A stretch of 64,000 bases of DNA from Arthrobacter sp. PGP41 (GTDB lineage Bacteria > Actinomycetota > Actinomycetes > Actinomycetales > Micrococcaceae), in the NCBI RefSeq assembly GCF_002953935.1, contig NZ_CP026514.1, forward strand, positions 3,720,001-3,784,000. Direction: 5' to 3'. The stretch's first letter is position 1, and the number at the start of each line of letters is the position of its first letter. Under the pieces are notes generated by a model that ran no database searches, was not told the DNA's origin, and saw only the letters and a program-made list of their open reading frames with translations. Shown here piece by piece: positions 19,664 through 29,433 of this stretch. The position numbers and the translations under genes are program-made.

Positions 19664-20389
19664 GTGCCACCACGTCAACCGTCCGAGACTTCCCGCATCA
19701 AAGCAGCCGTCACCGACGTCTACTCCGCGATGCGCGCGTCTATCCTCAACGGGGAAATCGAACCGGGCACCCGAATCAACATCGACGCCGTTTCCCGCAC
19801 CATGGGTGTATCCCAGACACCGGTCCGGGAAGTGCTCCAGCGGCTGGAAGGCGACAACCTGGTGGTCTATACCCCGGGGCGCGGCTACAGCACCACTCCC
19901 CTGCTGGGCCTGGATGAACTGCGGTCCCTGTTTGAATTCCGGCTGTTGGTGGAGCCGTGGGCCGCCCGCGCGGCAGCAGTGGACCGGCTCGCCAACCCCG
20001 CCCGCACCCTCGAAAAGGAACTGGCCACATTCCAGGGTGTCATCCAGGCCGGCGGCGACCTGCGGCAGGACCTCGTTGCGCATGACACGCGCTTCCACGA
20101 CACCATCCTTGCCGCAGCCGGAAACCCCGTGGTCCGGCATGCCTTTGCCCAGACGCACTGCCACCTGCACACCTTCCGCCTCTACCCGGCCGACGTTGAC
20201 GGGGCCAGCACCATGGCAGAGCATTCGGCCGTCCGGGAGGCCATCCAGGCCTGCCGGCCGGAGGAAGCAGAAGCTGCAATGGCACAGCACATCAGGAATT
20301 CCTTCACCCGCTTCGCGCAGGCATTCGAGGGAACAGTGGAGCTCGAGCCCCTTGAGGAAGGCGGCCCGCCCCGGACCCGCATCGTGTGA
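19664..20389 (+). CDS. GntR-family regulator, FCD type
   Basis: 241 residues from the GTG at 19664, which has GAGG eight bases upstream; the in-frame ATG at 19553 would add an unrelated tail and cover the operator region. The winged helix reads ILNGEIEPGTRINIDAVS and MGVSQTPVREVLQRLEGDN. The FCD domain begins LRSLFEFRLLVEPWAAR, with HDTRFHDTILAAAGN supplying ligand-site aspartate and histidine. It is followed by a strong terminator (20410) and then the dehydratase operon with its own operator pair. Probable regulator of the MFS permease, itself and that operon; the inducer would be a sugar acid. Confidence 0.88.
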   Translation: MPPRQPSETSRIKAAVTDVYSAMRASILNGEIEPGTRINIDAVSRTMGVSQTPVREVLQRLEGDNLVVYTPGRGYSTTPLLGLDELRSLFEFRLLVEPWAARAAAVDRLANPARTLEKELATFQGVIQAGGDLRQDLVAHDTRFHDTILAAAGNPVVRHAFAQTHCHLHTFRLYPADVDGASTMAEHSAVREAIQACRPEEAEAAMAQHIRNSFTRFAQAFEGTVELEPLEEGGPPRTRIV

Positions 20390-20409
20390 CTCCAGGCCAG
20401 CAATCACAG

Positions 20410-20442
20410 GGAAGCCCGGCAACCTGCCGGGCTTCCTTTTTT
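20410..20442 (+). terminator. Rho-independent terminator after the GntR gene
   Basis: GGAAGCCCGGCA (20410-20421) and TGCCGGGCTTCC (20425-20436) form a perfect 12-bp stem with a 3-base loop, followed by TTTTTT. It isolates the regulator gene from the downstream dehydratase operon. Confidence 0.93.
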
Positions 20443-20481
20443 GTGCGCCAGGGCCGCCGGAAAACTTGACCTGCCTCACAC

Positions 20482-20513
20482 TTCCTATATGATTATCAAA
20501 CTTCATATAGGAA
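20482..20513. promoter_or_regulatory. Inverted-repeat operator before the dehydratase operon
   Basis: TTCCTATATGA (20482-20492) and TCATATAGGAA (20503-20513) are perfect inverted arms with a 10-base spacer, 40 bases before the dehydratase start. They share the box found upstream of the GntR and MFS genes. Confidence 0.8.
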
Positions 20514-20552
20514 TAGCCCACGAACTCCTCCCAGTGCAGAGAGAAGACCAGC

Positions 20553-21899
20553 ATGCCTTCCATTTCTTCCATCCGTACCCAGGACGTCCGCTTCCCGACG
20601 TCCCTGGAACTCGACGGCTCCGACGCAGTCAACGTTGACCCCGACTACTCCGCCGCATACGTTGTGATCCGCACCGACGCGGGCGACGAAGGCCACGGTT
20701 TTGTGTTCAGCTGCGGCCGCGGCAACGAGGTCATCACCCACGCCATCGATTCCTACGCAGCCCTCCTGGTGGGCCGGGACATCGACGAGCTCATCTACGA
20801 CCTTGGCAACGCCTCCAAGCGGCTCATCCACGATTCCCAGCTGCGCTGGCTCGGCCCGGAAAAGGGCGTCACCCAGATGGCGGCCGGCGCCCTGGTCAGT
20901 GCGCTCTGGGACATCCGGGCCCGGCGCGAAAACAAGCCGCTGTGGCTCCTGCTCAGCGAAATGCCCGCGGAGGAAATCGTCGACGTCGTCGACTTCACCC
21001 ACATCCGGGATGCCCTCAACCCCCAGCAGGCCCTGGACATCCTGCGCGCCGGCGAGGACGGGAAGGCGGCACGGATCGCCGCACTCAAAGTGGACGGCTA
21101 CCCTGCCTACACCACCTCCCCCGGTTGGCTGGGCTACAGCGACGAAAAGCTGGTCCGGCTCAGCAAGCAGGCGGCAGCGGACGGCTTCTCCATGATCAAG
21201 CTCAAAGTGGGCGGGGACATCAACGATGACCGCCGCCGCATGGCCCTGGCGCGGCAGGCCGTGGGTGAACTTCCCATCGCCATCGACGCCAACCAGCGCT
21301 GGGAGGTCTCCGAAGCCATCGAATGGGTTAACCAGCTGGCGGAATTCAACCCGTACTGGATTGAAGAGCCCACCAGCACCGATGACATCCTGGGCCACGC
21401 GGACATCCGCAAGGGCGTGGCCCCGGTCCGGGTTGCCACCGGTGAGGCTGTTGCCAGCCGCATCGTGTTCAAGCAGCTGCTGCAGGCAGGCTCCATCGAT
21501 GTCCTCCAGCTTGACTCCACCCGCGTGGCCGGCGTCAACGAGAACATCGCCAACCTGCTGCTCGCCGCCAAGTTCGGCGTCCCGGTCTGCCCGCACGCCG
21601 GCGGCGTGGGGCTCTGCGAGCTCGTCCAGCACTTCTCCTTCTTCGACTATGCGGCCATCACCGGCAGCCAGGACGGGCGCATGATCGAGTATGTGGACCA
21701 CCTGCACGAGCACTTCGCCGAGCCGGTTCGGATCGTCAACGGCCGTTACGCTGCCCCGCAGCTGCCCGGCACCGGCGCCGAAATGCTCAGCGCCTCGCGG
21801 GCCCGCTGGGAATTCCCGGGTGGCGCCGGCTGGGCCGAGGTGGGCAACCGCGCCGCCGTCACCGGGGCCCGGCTCGCCCAGGCGGGAGGCGTCCGATGA
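20553..21899 (+). CDS. Enolase-superfamily sugar-acid dehydratase, L-fuconate dehydratase-like
   Basis: 448 residues of the mandelate racemase/muconate lactonizing group. The catalytic base motif is MIKLKVGGD (KxK), metal ligands lie in [11 protein letters not shown] and [10 protein letters not shown], and the second-half base is in [12 protein letters not shown]. The segment [19 protein letters not shown] is diagnostic of the fuconate dehydratase group. The enzyme dehydrates an aldonate to a 2-keto-3-deoxy acid. The genes that follow fit C5 chemistry, so D-arabinonate (stereochemically equivalent to L-fuconate at C2-C4) is at least as likely as L-fuconate. It overlaps the next gene by 4 bp. 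Confidence 0.88.
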   Translation: MPSISSIRTQDVRFPTSLELDGSDAVNVDPDYSAAYVVIRTDAGDEGHGFVFSCGRGNEVITHAIDSYAALLVGRDIDELIYDLGNASKRLIHDSQLRWLGPEKGVTQMAAGALVSALWDIRARRENKPLWLLLSEMPAEEIVDVVDFTHIRDALNPQQALDILRAGEDGKAARIAALKVDGYPAYTTSPGWLGYSDEKLVRLSKQAAADGFSMIKLKVGGDINDDRRRMALARQAVGELPIAIDANQRWEVSEAIEWVNQLAEFNPYWIEEPTSTDDILGHADIRKGVAPVRVATGEAVASRIVFKQLLQAGSIDVLQLDSTRVAGVNENIANLLLAAKFGVPVCPHAGGVGLCELVQHFSFFDYAAITGSQDGRMIEYVDHLHEHFAEPVRIVNGRYAAPQLPGTGAEMLSASRARWEFPGGAGWAEVGNRAAVTGARLAQAGGVR

Positions 21900-23377
21900 C
21901 CACCAGCGTGGACGAGCTGGACGCCGTCGTCGAGGCCGCCCACGCCGCCTTCGCAAAGGCCCGGACAGCGGATCCCTTCACCCGGGCGTCATGGCTGGAG
22001 GCGGTGGCAGCAGCGCTGGATGCAGACGCTAACGCTCTGGTGGCGCTCGGGGAACAGGAAACCCACCTGGCCGAGGCGCGTCTCCGCGGCGAACTGAAGC
22101 GCAGCACCTTCCAGCTCCGGCTCTTCGCGGACGAGATCCGGCGCGGCGAGCACTTCGATGCCACCATCGACCACGAGGATCCGGAATGGGGCATGGGCCC
22201 GCGGCCCGACCTGCGCCGCTACAACGTGCCGCTGGGCGTGGTGGGCGTCTTCGGCGCCTCCAACTTCCCGTTTGCCTTCAGCGTGATGGGCGGCGACAGC
22301 GCCTCGGCGCTTGCCGCCGGCTGCGCCGTGGTGCACAAAGCCCACGACGGGCACCGGCAGCTTGCCCTGCGCACCGCGGAGGTTGCGGTGGCTGCACTGG
22401 ACGCCGCCGGCGCGCCGTCGGGCCTCTTTGCCCTGGTGACCGGAAGGTCCGCCGCGGAGGCCCTCGTGGACCACCCCCTGACGAAGGCCATCGGCTTCAC
22501 CGGCTCGACGGCTGGCGGCCGCGCCCTCTTCAACCGTGCCGCCGCGCGTCCCGAGCCCATCCCCTTCTTCGGCGAGCTCGGCGGCATCAACGCAGTCTTC
22601 GTGACGGAGAACGCGTGGGCGGCACGCCGCGACGGGATCGTCGCCGGCTACGCGGGCTCCTTCACCCTGGGCATGGGCCAGTTCTGCACCAAACCGGGCC
22701 TGCTGTTCATTCCCCGCGGGCACACCGACGCCGTCCGTGCGGCGCTGAAAAACGCGCTGGCAGGCTTCGCTGCCGCGCCGCTGCTCAGCGAGCGGCTGCA
22801 CGAGGGGTACGCGGGCGCCGTCGGCGGTCTCCGTGGAACGCAGGGCGTGGAGGTGCTGGTGGAGGGCGACTTTGCCGAGGCGCCGTCCCCCACCGTGCTG
22901 CACACTTCTGCGTCCGCGGTGCGCAAGGATCCGTCCATCCTGCACCAGGAGATGTTCGGGCCGGCGAGCCTCATTGTGGAGTACGGGGACGAGTCCGAGC
23001 TCCCGGCACTGGCCGGACTCCTCGAGGGGCAGCTCACCACCACCCTGCAGGCGGAAGCGGACGACGACGTCTCCGACCTCGCCGCCCGGCTCACCGACAT
23101 CAGTGGCAGGGTGCTGTGGAACGGCTGGCCCACGGGCGTCACCGTCAGCTACGCGCAGCACCACGGCGGGCCTTACCCGGCGACGTCGTCCAACACCACG
23201 TCGGTGGGGACGGCCGCCATCCGGCGTTTCCTCCGGCCCGTGGCCTTCCAGTCCTTCCCGGCGGACCGGCTGCCGGAACCGGTGCAGGATGCCAATCCCT
23301 GGCGGGTGCCGCAGCGTATCGACGGCGAGTGGCAGCGGCCGGAGGCTGCGCCGGCGACGGCGGGTGGCGGCCAGTGA
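21896..23377 (+). CDS. 2,5-dioxopentanoate (alpha-ketoglutarate semialdehyde) dehydrogenase
   Basis: A 493-residue aldehyde dehydrogenase. The nucleophilic cysteine is about C263 in [12 protein letters not shown] and the general base is in [12 protein letters not shown] (about E226). The C-terminal run [18 protein letters not shown] is typical of KGSADH enzymes of oxidative pentose pathways. It oxidises 2,5-dioxopentanoate to 2-oxoglutarate with NAD(P)+. It is translationally coupled at both ends: ATGA overlap with the dehydratase gene and GTGA with the FAH-family gene. Confidence 0.88.
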   Translation: MTTSVDELDAVVEAAHAAFAKARTADPFTRASWLEAVAAALDADANALVALGEQETHLAEARLRGELKRSTFQLRLFADEIRRGEHFDATIDHEDPEWGMGPRPDLRRYNVPLGVVGVFGASNFPFAFSVMGGDSASALAAGCAVVHKAHDGHRQLALRTAEVAVAALDAAGAPSGLFALVTGRSAAEALVDHPLTKAIGFTGSTAGGRALFNRAAARPEPIPFFGELGGINAVFVTENAWAARRDGIVAGYAGSFTLGMGQFCTKPGLLFIPRGHTDAVRAALKNALAGFAAAPLLSERLHEGYAGAVGGLRGTQGVEVLVEGDFAEAPSPTVLHTSASAVRKDPSILHQEMFGPASLIVEYGDESELPALAGLLEGQLTTTLQAEADDDVSDLAARLTDISGRVLWNGWPTGVTVSYAQHHGGPYPATSSNTTSVGTAAIRRFLRPVAFQSFPADRLPEPVQDANPWRVPQRIDGEWQRPEAAPATAGGGQ

Positions 23378-24573
23378 ACGTGCCCAGGCCCATTGAAACG
23401 TCGTCGGTCCTTCCGGAGGACGCGGCTTCCGCGCTCCTGATCGGCCGGATCTGGGACGTCGAAGCGTCCGGCCCGCGCGTCGTGGTGGTCCAGGGCGGGG
23501 ACGTCTATGACCTCCAGCCCCTGGCCGAAACGGTCTCCGAACTCCTCGAACGTCCGGACCTGGTGGCGGATGTCCGGAACGCCATGACCGTGCCCCGGTG
23601 GTCGGCGTCGGAGATCATCGAGGCGTCCCTGGCCCGCGATACAACCCGCCCGCATCTCCTGGCCCCGGTGGACCTCCAGGTCGTCAAGGCCTGCGGCGTG
23701 ACGTTCGTGGACAGCATGATTGAGCGGGTGATTGAGGAGCGCTGCGGCGGCGACGCCAGCCGCGCCAGGCAGACCCGGGAGCTGGTGGCCAGGGCGCTGG
23801 GCGGCAGCATCGCCGCGGTCCGGCCCGGTTCGCCGGAAGCTGCCGAGGCCAAGAAGGTGCTGATCGCGGAAGGGCTGTGGTCGCAGTACCTGGAAGTGGG
23901 CATCGGGCCGGACCCCGAGGTGTTCACCAAGGCCCCGGTGCTTGCGTCCGTGGGCCTCGGCGCGCAGGTGGGGATCCCGTCGTTTTCCCACTGGAACAAC
24001 CCCGAGCCGGAGCTGGTGCTGATCGCCACCTCGGCGGGTTCCGTTGTGGGCGCCACGCTCGGCAACGACGTCAACCTTCGGGACGTGGAGGGCCGCAGCG
24101 CCCTGCTCCTGGGCAAGGCGAAGGACAACAACGCCTCCTGCGCGCTGGGTCCGTTCATCCGGCTGTTCGACGACGGCTTCACCCTGGACACGCTCCGCGA
24201 GGAGGAGATCCTGCTGCGGGTCGATGGCACGGACGGCTACTGCCTTGAGGGCCGCAACTCGGTGGCCCGGATCAGCCGGCCGTTCGAAGAACTGGTGGCC
24301 GCGACCCGCGGGCGCCACCACCAGTACCCGGACGGCTTCGCACTGTTCACCGGCACGCTGTTCGCCCCGACGCAGGACCGCGACCAGCCGGGGCAGGGCT
24401 TCACGCACAAGATGGGCGACACGGTCACCATCCGCAGCCGGCACCTCGGTGCGCTGGTCAACCAGGTGGGCCGCGCCGAGGAATTGCCGGAATGGTCCTT
24501 CGGGCTGCGGCAGCTGTTCGAGTACCTGCACCACCAACGGGCCCTCCAGGAGTCTGCAGCCCAGGTGCGGTAG
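23374..24573 (+). CDS. FAH-family 2-keto-3-deoxy-pentonate dehydratase (XylX/KdaD-like)
   Basis: 399 residues from the GTG at 23374, which overlaps the upstream stop. The C-terminal fumarylacetoacetase fold has SFSHWNNPEPELVLI (metal glutamates), GATLGNDVNLRDVEGRSAL and GPFIRLF. The N-terminal domain reads LLIGRIWDVEASGPRVV. The size and two-domain form match XylX-type 2-keto-3-deoxy-xylonate/arabinonate dehydratases, which make 2,5-dioxopentanoate. A hydrolase acting on a diketo-deoxy acid is the alternative, but the adjacent semialdehyde dehydrogenase favours the dehydratase role. Last gene of the operon. Confidence 0.78.
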   Translation: MNVPRPIETSSVLPEDAASALLIGRIWDVEASGPRVVVVQGGDVYDLQPLAETVSELLERPDLVADVRNAMTVPRWSASEIIEASLARDTTRPHLLAPVDLQVVKACGVTFVDSMIERVIEERCGGDASRARQTRELVARALGGSIAAVRPGSPEAAEAKKVLIAEGLWSQYLEVGIGPDPEVFTKAPVLASVGLGAQVGIPSFSHWNNPEPELVLIATSAGSVVGATLGNDVNLRDVEGRSALLLGKAKDNNASCALGPFIRLFDDGFTLDTLREEEILLRVDGTDGYCLEGRNSVARISRPFEELVAATRGRHHQYPDGFALFTGTLFAPTQDRDQPGQGFTHKMGDTVTIRSRHLGALVNQVGRAEELPEWSFGLRQLFEYLHHQRALQESAAQVR

Positions 24574-24581
24574 GCGGCCGG

Positions 24582-24620
24582 AAGCGGACGACGGCGGGAG
24601 GCTCCCGCCGTCGTCCGCTT
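24582..24620. repeat. Dispersed palindrome, copy 3 (between convergent genes)
   Basis: Arms 24582-24600 and 24602-24620 are a perfect 19-bp inverted repeat (AAGCGGACGACGGCGGGAG and its complement) with one central base. It lies between the convergent FAH-family and arabinofuranosidase genes. The right arm runs into TTGCTTTT, so it could terminate plus-strand transcripts. Confidence 0.88.
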
Positions 24621-24657
24621 GCTTTTGATGCCGCTCCCCAAGGCGACGGTGGACGCG

Positions 24658-26196
24658 TCAGTTCTTGGCGACGTCCAGCTCAATCACGGCCCAGGACAGC
24701 GCCGGAAGCGTTGCCCGGAGCTCGGATCCGCTCGCCTTCGCGCCTTCCAGCGGCTTCAGCCCCACCTGGTCCGGGCGGTCCTGGCTGTTGGCGGTGAAGC
24801 GGTTCCCGCCGTCCGGAATTTCCAGGACCTCCGCGCGGACCACCTGGCGGGCGTCAAACCCGCGCAGTGAGACGTCGATGTCCGCCGCTTCCTCAAGGCC
24901 GCGGTTAGCCAGGAAGAGCGCAACGCGGCCCGTCTCCTCGTTCCACGTCGCGCTGACGTCTACGAGGTCGGTGCCGCCGAAGCGCGCGTTCTCGTACTTG
25001 TCCGAGTCAACGGACAGGCGCAGGATCTGTCCCTGGGCCAGCTCTGCCATCCGGGCGAACGGGTGGAAGATGGTCTGGCGCCAGGCCGGACCGTTTTCCT
25101 CGCTGAAGATCGGGGCGATGACGTTGACCAGCTGCGCCTGGTTGGCGATCTTGACGCGGTCGCCGTGGCGGAGCAGCGAGTTCAGCAGGGTTCCCACCAC
25201 CACGGCGTCCGTCACGTTGTACTTGTCCTCGATGAGCCGGGGGTGCTCGCGCCAGCCGGCCTTGGCGACGTTGCGCAGCTGGTCCTCGGTGTCCCGGCCG
25301 CGCTGGTACCAGACGTTCCACTCGTCGAAGGAAAGGTTGATGTGCTTCTTGTGCTTTCCCTTCGCCCGGACGGCGTCGGCAGTCGCGATGACTGATTCGA
25401 TGAAGTAGTCCGTGTCCACTGCGCTGGCCAGGAAGCTGCCGGCATCGCCGTCGTGCTCCTGGTAGTAGGCGTGGAGGGAGACGTAGTCCACCTCCTCGTA
25501 GGCGTGCGTCAGGACAGTCTGTTCCCAGGCGCCGAAGGTGGGCATGCCCGAGTTGGAGCTTCCGCAGGCCACCAGTTCGATGTCCGGGTCCACGAAGCGC
25601 ATGGCCTTGGCGGCTTCCTGCGCCAGGCGGCCGTATTCCTCGGCAGTCTTGTGGCCGATCTGCCACGGCCCGTCCATCTCGTTGCCCAGGCACCAGAGCT
25701 TGATGTTGAACGGATCCTTGTGGCCGTTCTTCGCGCGGAGGTCGGACCAGTAGCTGCCGCCGGGGTGGTTGGCGTATTCCACGATCTCGCGGGCCGCGTC
25801 CACTCCCCTGGTGCCCAGGTTGATGGCTTCCATGATTTCCGTGCCGGCCTGGCGGGACCAGTCGACGAATTCGTGCAGGCCGAACGCGTTGGTCTCCACG
25901 GTGTGCCAGGCGCCGTCCAGCCTGCGGGGACGGTCCTCGCGCGGGCCGATGCCGTCCTCCCAGTTGTAGCCGGAGACGAAGTTGCCGCCGGGATACCGGA
26001 TGACGGTGGCACCGAGTTCCTTGACGAGCTTGAGGACGTCGCGGCGGAAGCCCTTGTCATCGGCTTCAGGGTGGCCCGGCTCGTAGATGCCGGTGTAGAC
26101 GCAGCGGCCCATGTGCTCCACGAAGGAGCCAAAAAGGCGGCGGGGAACTTCGCCGATGGTGAAGTCGCGGTCGAGGGTGATCCGTGCGCGGGACAT
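24658..26196 (-). CDS. Alpha-L-arabinofuranosidase, GH51
   Basis: A 512-residue retaining glycosidase that releases L-arabinofuranose from arabinan, arabinoxylan oligomers or arabinosides. The acid/base is E173 in CLGNEMDGPW and the nucleophile is E292 in FDEWNVWYQ, both in the GH51 barrel; a beta-sandwich follows to the C-terminus. There is no signal peptide, so it acts in the cytoplasm on imported oligosaccharides. The start at 26196 has AAGGAG eight bases upstream. It is the last gene of the ABC transporter operon, 70 bp after the inner permease gene. Confidence 0.93.
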   Translation of the reverse strand: MSRARITLDRDFTIGEVPRRLFGSFVEHMGRCVYTGIYEPGHPEADDKGFRRDVLKLVKELGATVIRYPGGNFVSGYNWEDGIGPREDRPRRLDGAWHTVETNAFGLHEFVDWSRQAGTEIMEAINLGTRGVDAAREIVEYANHPGGSYWSDLRAKNGHKDPFNIKLWCLGNEMDGPWQIGHKTAEEYGRLAQEAAKAMRFVDPDIELVACGSSNSGMPTFGAWEQTVLTHAYEEVDYVSLHAYYQEHDGDAGSFLASAVDTDYFIESVIATADAVRAKGKHKKHINLSFDEWNVWYQRGRDTEDQLRNVAKAGWREHPRLIEDKYNVTDAVVVGTLLNSLLRHGDRVKIANQAQLVNVIAPIFSEENGPAWRQTIFHPFARMAELAQGQILRLSVDSDKYENARFGGTDLVDVSATWNEETGRVALFLANRGLEEAADIDVSLRGFDARQVVRAEVLEIPDGGNRFTANSQDRPDQVGLKPLEGAKASGSELRATLPALSWAVIELDVAKN

Positions 26197-26266
26197 GTAC
26201 AGCACTCCTTGGTCGTTTTTCAGGTCTGTTTCGTAGCGTTGGCTTGGTGGGCGGAAAAGTGCCGGA

Positions 26267-27163
26267 TCAGGTCCCGGCGAGGCCCGTCGTCGCAACGCCC
26301 TTGATGATCTGGCGCTGGAAGAAGAGGAAGACGAGGATCAGCGGCAGCGCAGCGAGCAGGGCGGACGCCATGTTCTGCGCGTACTGGATGCCGTAGGCGC
26401 TCTTGATGGTCTGCAGCCCCACCGGCAGGGTGAGGAGCGCGCCGTCGTTGGTGGCAATGAAGGGCCACAGGAAGTTGTTCCACGCGCCGATGAACACGAA
26501 GATGGCGACGGCGGCCAGGATGGGCCGGGACAGCGGCAGGACGATCTGGGTGAAGATCCGCATGCGGCTGGCGCCGTCCATCACCGCGGCTTCCTCAAGT
26601 TCGCGGGGAATCTGGTCGAAGAACTTCTTGAGCACGAACACCATGGCCGGGTGGATGACCTGCGGCAGGATGATGGCCCAGGAGGTGTCGATCATGTGCA
26701 GGGCGAGCATCTGGTAGAAAAGCGGGATGATCAGGACCGGCGGAGGGACGATGATGGAGGCGATGATCACCGTCATCAGCACCTTCTTGCCCTTGAAGTC
26801 GATCCGGGACAGGGCATAGGCCACCAGCGCCGAGATCACCAGGGTGATGGCCGTGATGGCCGCCGAGGTGTACAGCGAGTTCCACGTCCAGAGCGGGATG
26901 TTGCCGTCCTGGAACACCTTCACGAACGCTTCGGGAGTAAAGCCCGACGGCGGCACCCAGGTGAGCTTCGGAGCTGCGGCATCCGTCTCGGTCTTGAAGG
27001 CGGTGGCGGTTGCCCAGGCGAAGGGGACCAGCCAGAGGACTGCGATCAGTGCGGCGACCACGACGGCGGCTATCTTGCCGGCGGTCATCTTCTTGCGGGG
27101 CTGGCGGAGTTCCTGGCTGGTGCTGATGCCTGGCTCGGCGCGGTCGAGGGTCTGAATTGCCAT
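26267..27163 (-). CDS. Carbohydrate ABC transporter permease, MalG type
   Basis: A 298-residue inner-membrane subunit of a CUT1 sugar importer with six helices. The coupling EAA-loop reads ELEEAAVMDGASRMRIFTQIVLP (two blocks around residues 191-213), with the family's glycine. The N-terminal LIAVLWLVPFAWATATAFK is helix 1. It pairs with the permease at 27166-28068; two bases separate the genes. No ATPase is encoded nearby, so a shared MsiK-type ATPase probably powers it. Confidence 0.93.
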   Translation of the reverse strand: MAIQTLDRAEPGISTSQELRQPRKKMTAGKIAAVVVAALIAVLWLVPFAWATATAFKTETDAAAPKLTWVPPSGFTPEAFVKVFQDGNIPLWTWNSLYTSAAITAITLVISALVAYALSRIDFKGKKVLMTVIIASIIVPPPVLIIPLFYQMLALHMIDTSWAIILPQVIHPAMVFVLKKFFDQIPRELEEAAVMDGASRMRIFTQIVLPLSRPILAAVAIFVFIGAWNNFLWPFIATNDGALLTLPVGLQTIKSAYGIQYAQNMASALLAALPLILVFLFFQRQIIKGVATTGLAGT

Positions 27164-27165
27164 GG

Positions 27166-28068
27166 TTATGCACTCCTGCGGCGGGTGATGACGAACTGCA
27201 TGACCGAGACGAGCACTATCAGTCCGAAGAAGATGTAGGAGATGGCTGCGGAATAGCCCAGCCGGTAGCCGGTGAACCCGGTTTCAAAGATGTACTGCAC
27301 CACCGGCCGGGTTGATCCTCCGGGACCGCCGGCGGTCATCTGGTACACCTGGTCGAAGATCTTGAGCGAGGCGAGGATCTGGAGGAGGACGATCATCACG
27401 GTGGTGGGGGTCAGCTGCGGCAGGGTGATGGAGAAGAACTGGCGCCAGGCCCCGGCACCGTCGAGGGATGCCGCCTCATAGTGCTGGTGCGGGATGTTTT
27501 GCATCGCGGCCAGGTAAAGCAGGAAGTTGAACCCCACCGTCCACCAGAGCGTGGCAATGACGATCGCCCACATGGCCACGTTGGGATCGTTGAGCCAGGC
27601 GACCTTGGGGATTCCGATCTTGGACAGGGAATCGTTGATGAGGCCAAGCTGCGGGTTGTACATCCACGTGAAGAACAGCGAGACCACGGTGGACGCCAGC
27701 AGGTAGGGAGCAAAGTAGGAGAGCCGCCACAGCCATTGGGCCGGCAGGCCGACGTTCAGCAGTGCCGCCATCACCAGGGCCACCAGCACCAGCGGGACCG
27801 TGCTGATCACCGTGAAATAGAGGGTGTTGCCGAGTGAGCGCCACATCCCGGCATCGGCCAGGGCTTCGGCGTAGTTCGCAAAGCCGATCAGGCTGTCATT
27901 GGCTCCGGTCAGGGACTTGCCGGTGAGGCTCATGTAGACGCCGTACAGAAGGGGCCACACAAGGAAAACGAGGAAGAAAACCAGGAAGGGCGCGGCGAAC
28001 CCCCAGCCGCTGAGGTTGCTCCTGGTGAGGCTCCCGGGGCTCCGCCGGGCTGCTAGTGAAGAACTCAT
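27166..28068 (-). CDS. Carbohydrate ABC transporter permease, MalF type
   Basis: A 300-residue CUT1 permease subunit opening with a cytoplasmic tail and FAAPFLVFFLVFLVWPLLYGVYMS. The EAA-loop HYEAASLDGAGAWRQFFSITLPQL is present near residues 196-219 (given here as its recognisable ends HYEAASLDGAG and TLPQL). It forms the heterodimeric channel with the MalG-type subunit. Co-transcribed with the binding protein 27 bp upstream. Confidence 0.92.
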   Translation of the reverse strand: MSSSLAARRSPGSLTRSNLSGWGFAAPFLVFFLVFLVWPLLYGVYMSLTGKSLTGANDSLIGFANYAEALADAGMWRSLGNTLYFTVISTVPLVLVALVMAALLNVGLPAQWLWRLSYFAPYLLASTVVSLFFTWMYNPQLGLINDSLSKIGIPKVAWLNDPNVAMWAIVIATLWWTVGFNFLLYLAAMQNIPHQHYEAASLDGAGAWRQFFSITLPQLTPTTVMIVLLQILASLKIFDQVYQMTAGGPGGSTRPVVQYIFETGFTGYRLGYSAAISYIFFGLIVLVSVMQFVITRRRSA

Positions 28069-28095
28069 GTAGGACTCCTTTGTCGCTCGGTGGGG

Positions 28096-29433
28096 TTAGA
28101 CCGGGTTGGGCCGGGAAAGAAGGTGGTTGGTGCGCTCTTCGAAGGCGTCCCAACCTGCGGCTGCCTTGTCGCGGCCAAGGAGGACGTTCTGTACGGTCTC
28201 CGCGAAGTAGGTCTGCCAGTCGGAGCCCGAGCCGCTGAACCAGGACTCGGGATCGTAGGCGATGACGTCGGCTGCGTTGGCGTAATGCGCCTGCGGCGTG
28301 AGGTCCTTGTAGGCCTGGGACTGGACCACCGGCTGGTACGCGGGGATGTGGCCCGCTTCTGCCCAGGACAGGGATCCCTTGAGGACATCGCTGACGAACT
28401 TGTAGACATCGCGGCGCTTCGCGTCGTCCACGTTCAGCTGTCGCGGAAGGACGAAGGAATGCGAGTCTGCGTAGGCAGCAGGGGTGCCATAGAGCGTGGG
28501 GATGGTGGCCGCGTCCACCGGCAGGCCTGCCTTCTTGAGCGTCGGCAGCTCCCAGACGCCGCTGAACAGCATGCCCGAGCCGCCGCGGGCGAACTCCGCG
28601 ATGCCCGTGCTGATGTCGCCGCTCTTGGCCGCGATGGTGTCATCAAAAAGCGATGCCATGAATTCCAGCGACTCAATGGCTGCCTCCCGGTCAACCTTCA
28701 TCGGCTGGCCCGGCGTCAGGATGATGTCCGCGCCGTGCTGCTTGTAGAGCGTGTAGAAAAGCCGCCACATCTGGGAACCACTGCCCAGGTAGCCAAAGGA
28801 CAATCCATGGGCCTGGGTGACCTTCTGCATTTCCTTGGCCACCGCCACGAACTCCTGCGGGGAAGCCACTTCCTGCAGTTGCCCGTTGCCGGCCAGGACT
28901 CCGGCCTTGCGGGCGATGTCCGTGTTGTAGAACATGACGAACGGGTGTGAATCCAGGGCGATGGAGAACACCTTGCCGTTCTGCCGGCTCTTCTCCCAGA
29001 TCCGCGGGGCGAAGTTTGCCTCCGTCACTCCGTTCTCTGCCAGCAGCGAGAGGTCCCAGGGGTCGATCAGGCCGCCGGGGGCGTAGCCCGGCACCCGGCT
29101 GGCATGCATGATCGCGAGCTCCGGCGGACGTCCGCCTGCCGAGGCCATGGCCAGTTTGGTGTAGTACGGCGGCCCCCACGCCAGCACGGTGGGATGCACC
29201 TTGAACGCCGGGTTGGCCTGGTTGGCGCCGTTGATCATCGCCTGCATCTTGATGCCGTCGCCACCGGACAGCAAATGCCAGAACCCGATGTCCCGCACGC
29301 CGGAAGCCTGGGCGTTTCCGCCGCAGCCCGTCAGTGCGCCTGCTGCCAGGACACTGCCCAAGGCGGCCGTTCCTGTCAGTAACTGCCGCCGGGACAACTG
29401 CTTCCCTGGCAAGAATTCAAACTGCTTCACCAA
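28096..29433 (-). CDS. Sugar ABC transporter substrate-binding lipoprotein
   Basis: 445 residues. The N-terminus combines a twin-arginine motif (SRRQLLTG) with a lipobox (LTGC, Cys near residue 37), so it is exported by Tat and lipid-anchored. The mature part is a MalE-type (cluster B) binding protein, with ELAIMHASRVPGYAPGG and FARGGSGMLFSGVW in the hinge and ligand regions. With GH51 in the operon, arabino-oligosaccharides are the probable ligand. Two palindromic LacI-type operators lie upstream. Confidence 0.9.
   Translation of the reverse strand: MVKQFEFLPGKQLSRRQLLTGTAALGSVLAAGALTGCGGNAQASGVRDIGFWHLLSGGDGIKMQAMINGANQANPAFKVHPTVLAWGPPYYTKLAMASAGGRPPELAIMHASRVPGYAPGGLIDPWDLSLLAENGVTEANFAPRIWEKSRQNGKVFSIALDSHPFVMFYNTDIARKAGVLAGNGQLQEVASPQEFVAVAKEMQKVTQAHGLSFGYLGSGSQMWRLFYTLYKQHGADIILTPGQPMKVDREAAIESLEFMASLFDDTIAAKSGDISTGIAEFARGGSGMLFSGVWELPTLKKAGLPVDAATIPTLYGTPAAYADSHSFVLPRQLNVDDAKRRDVYKFVSDVLKGSLSWAEAGHIPAYQPVVQSQAYKDLTPQAHYANAADVIAYDPESWFSGSGSDWQTYFAETVQNVLLGRDKAAAGWDAFEERTNHLLSRPNPV

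Noticed and set aside
22186..23373. N-terminal extension of the FAH-family frame making a 795-residue protein
   Set aside because: The extension overlaps the aldehyde dehydrogenase gene entirely and is Arg/Gly/Ala-rich shadow sequence; the GTG at 23374 gives a normal-sized protein with GTGA coupling.
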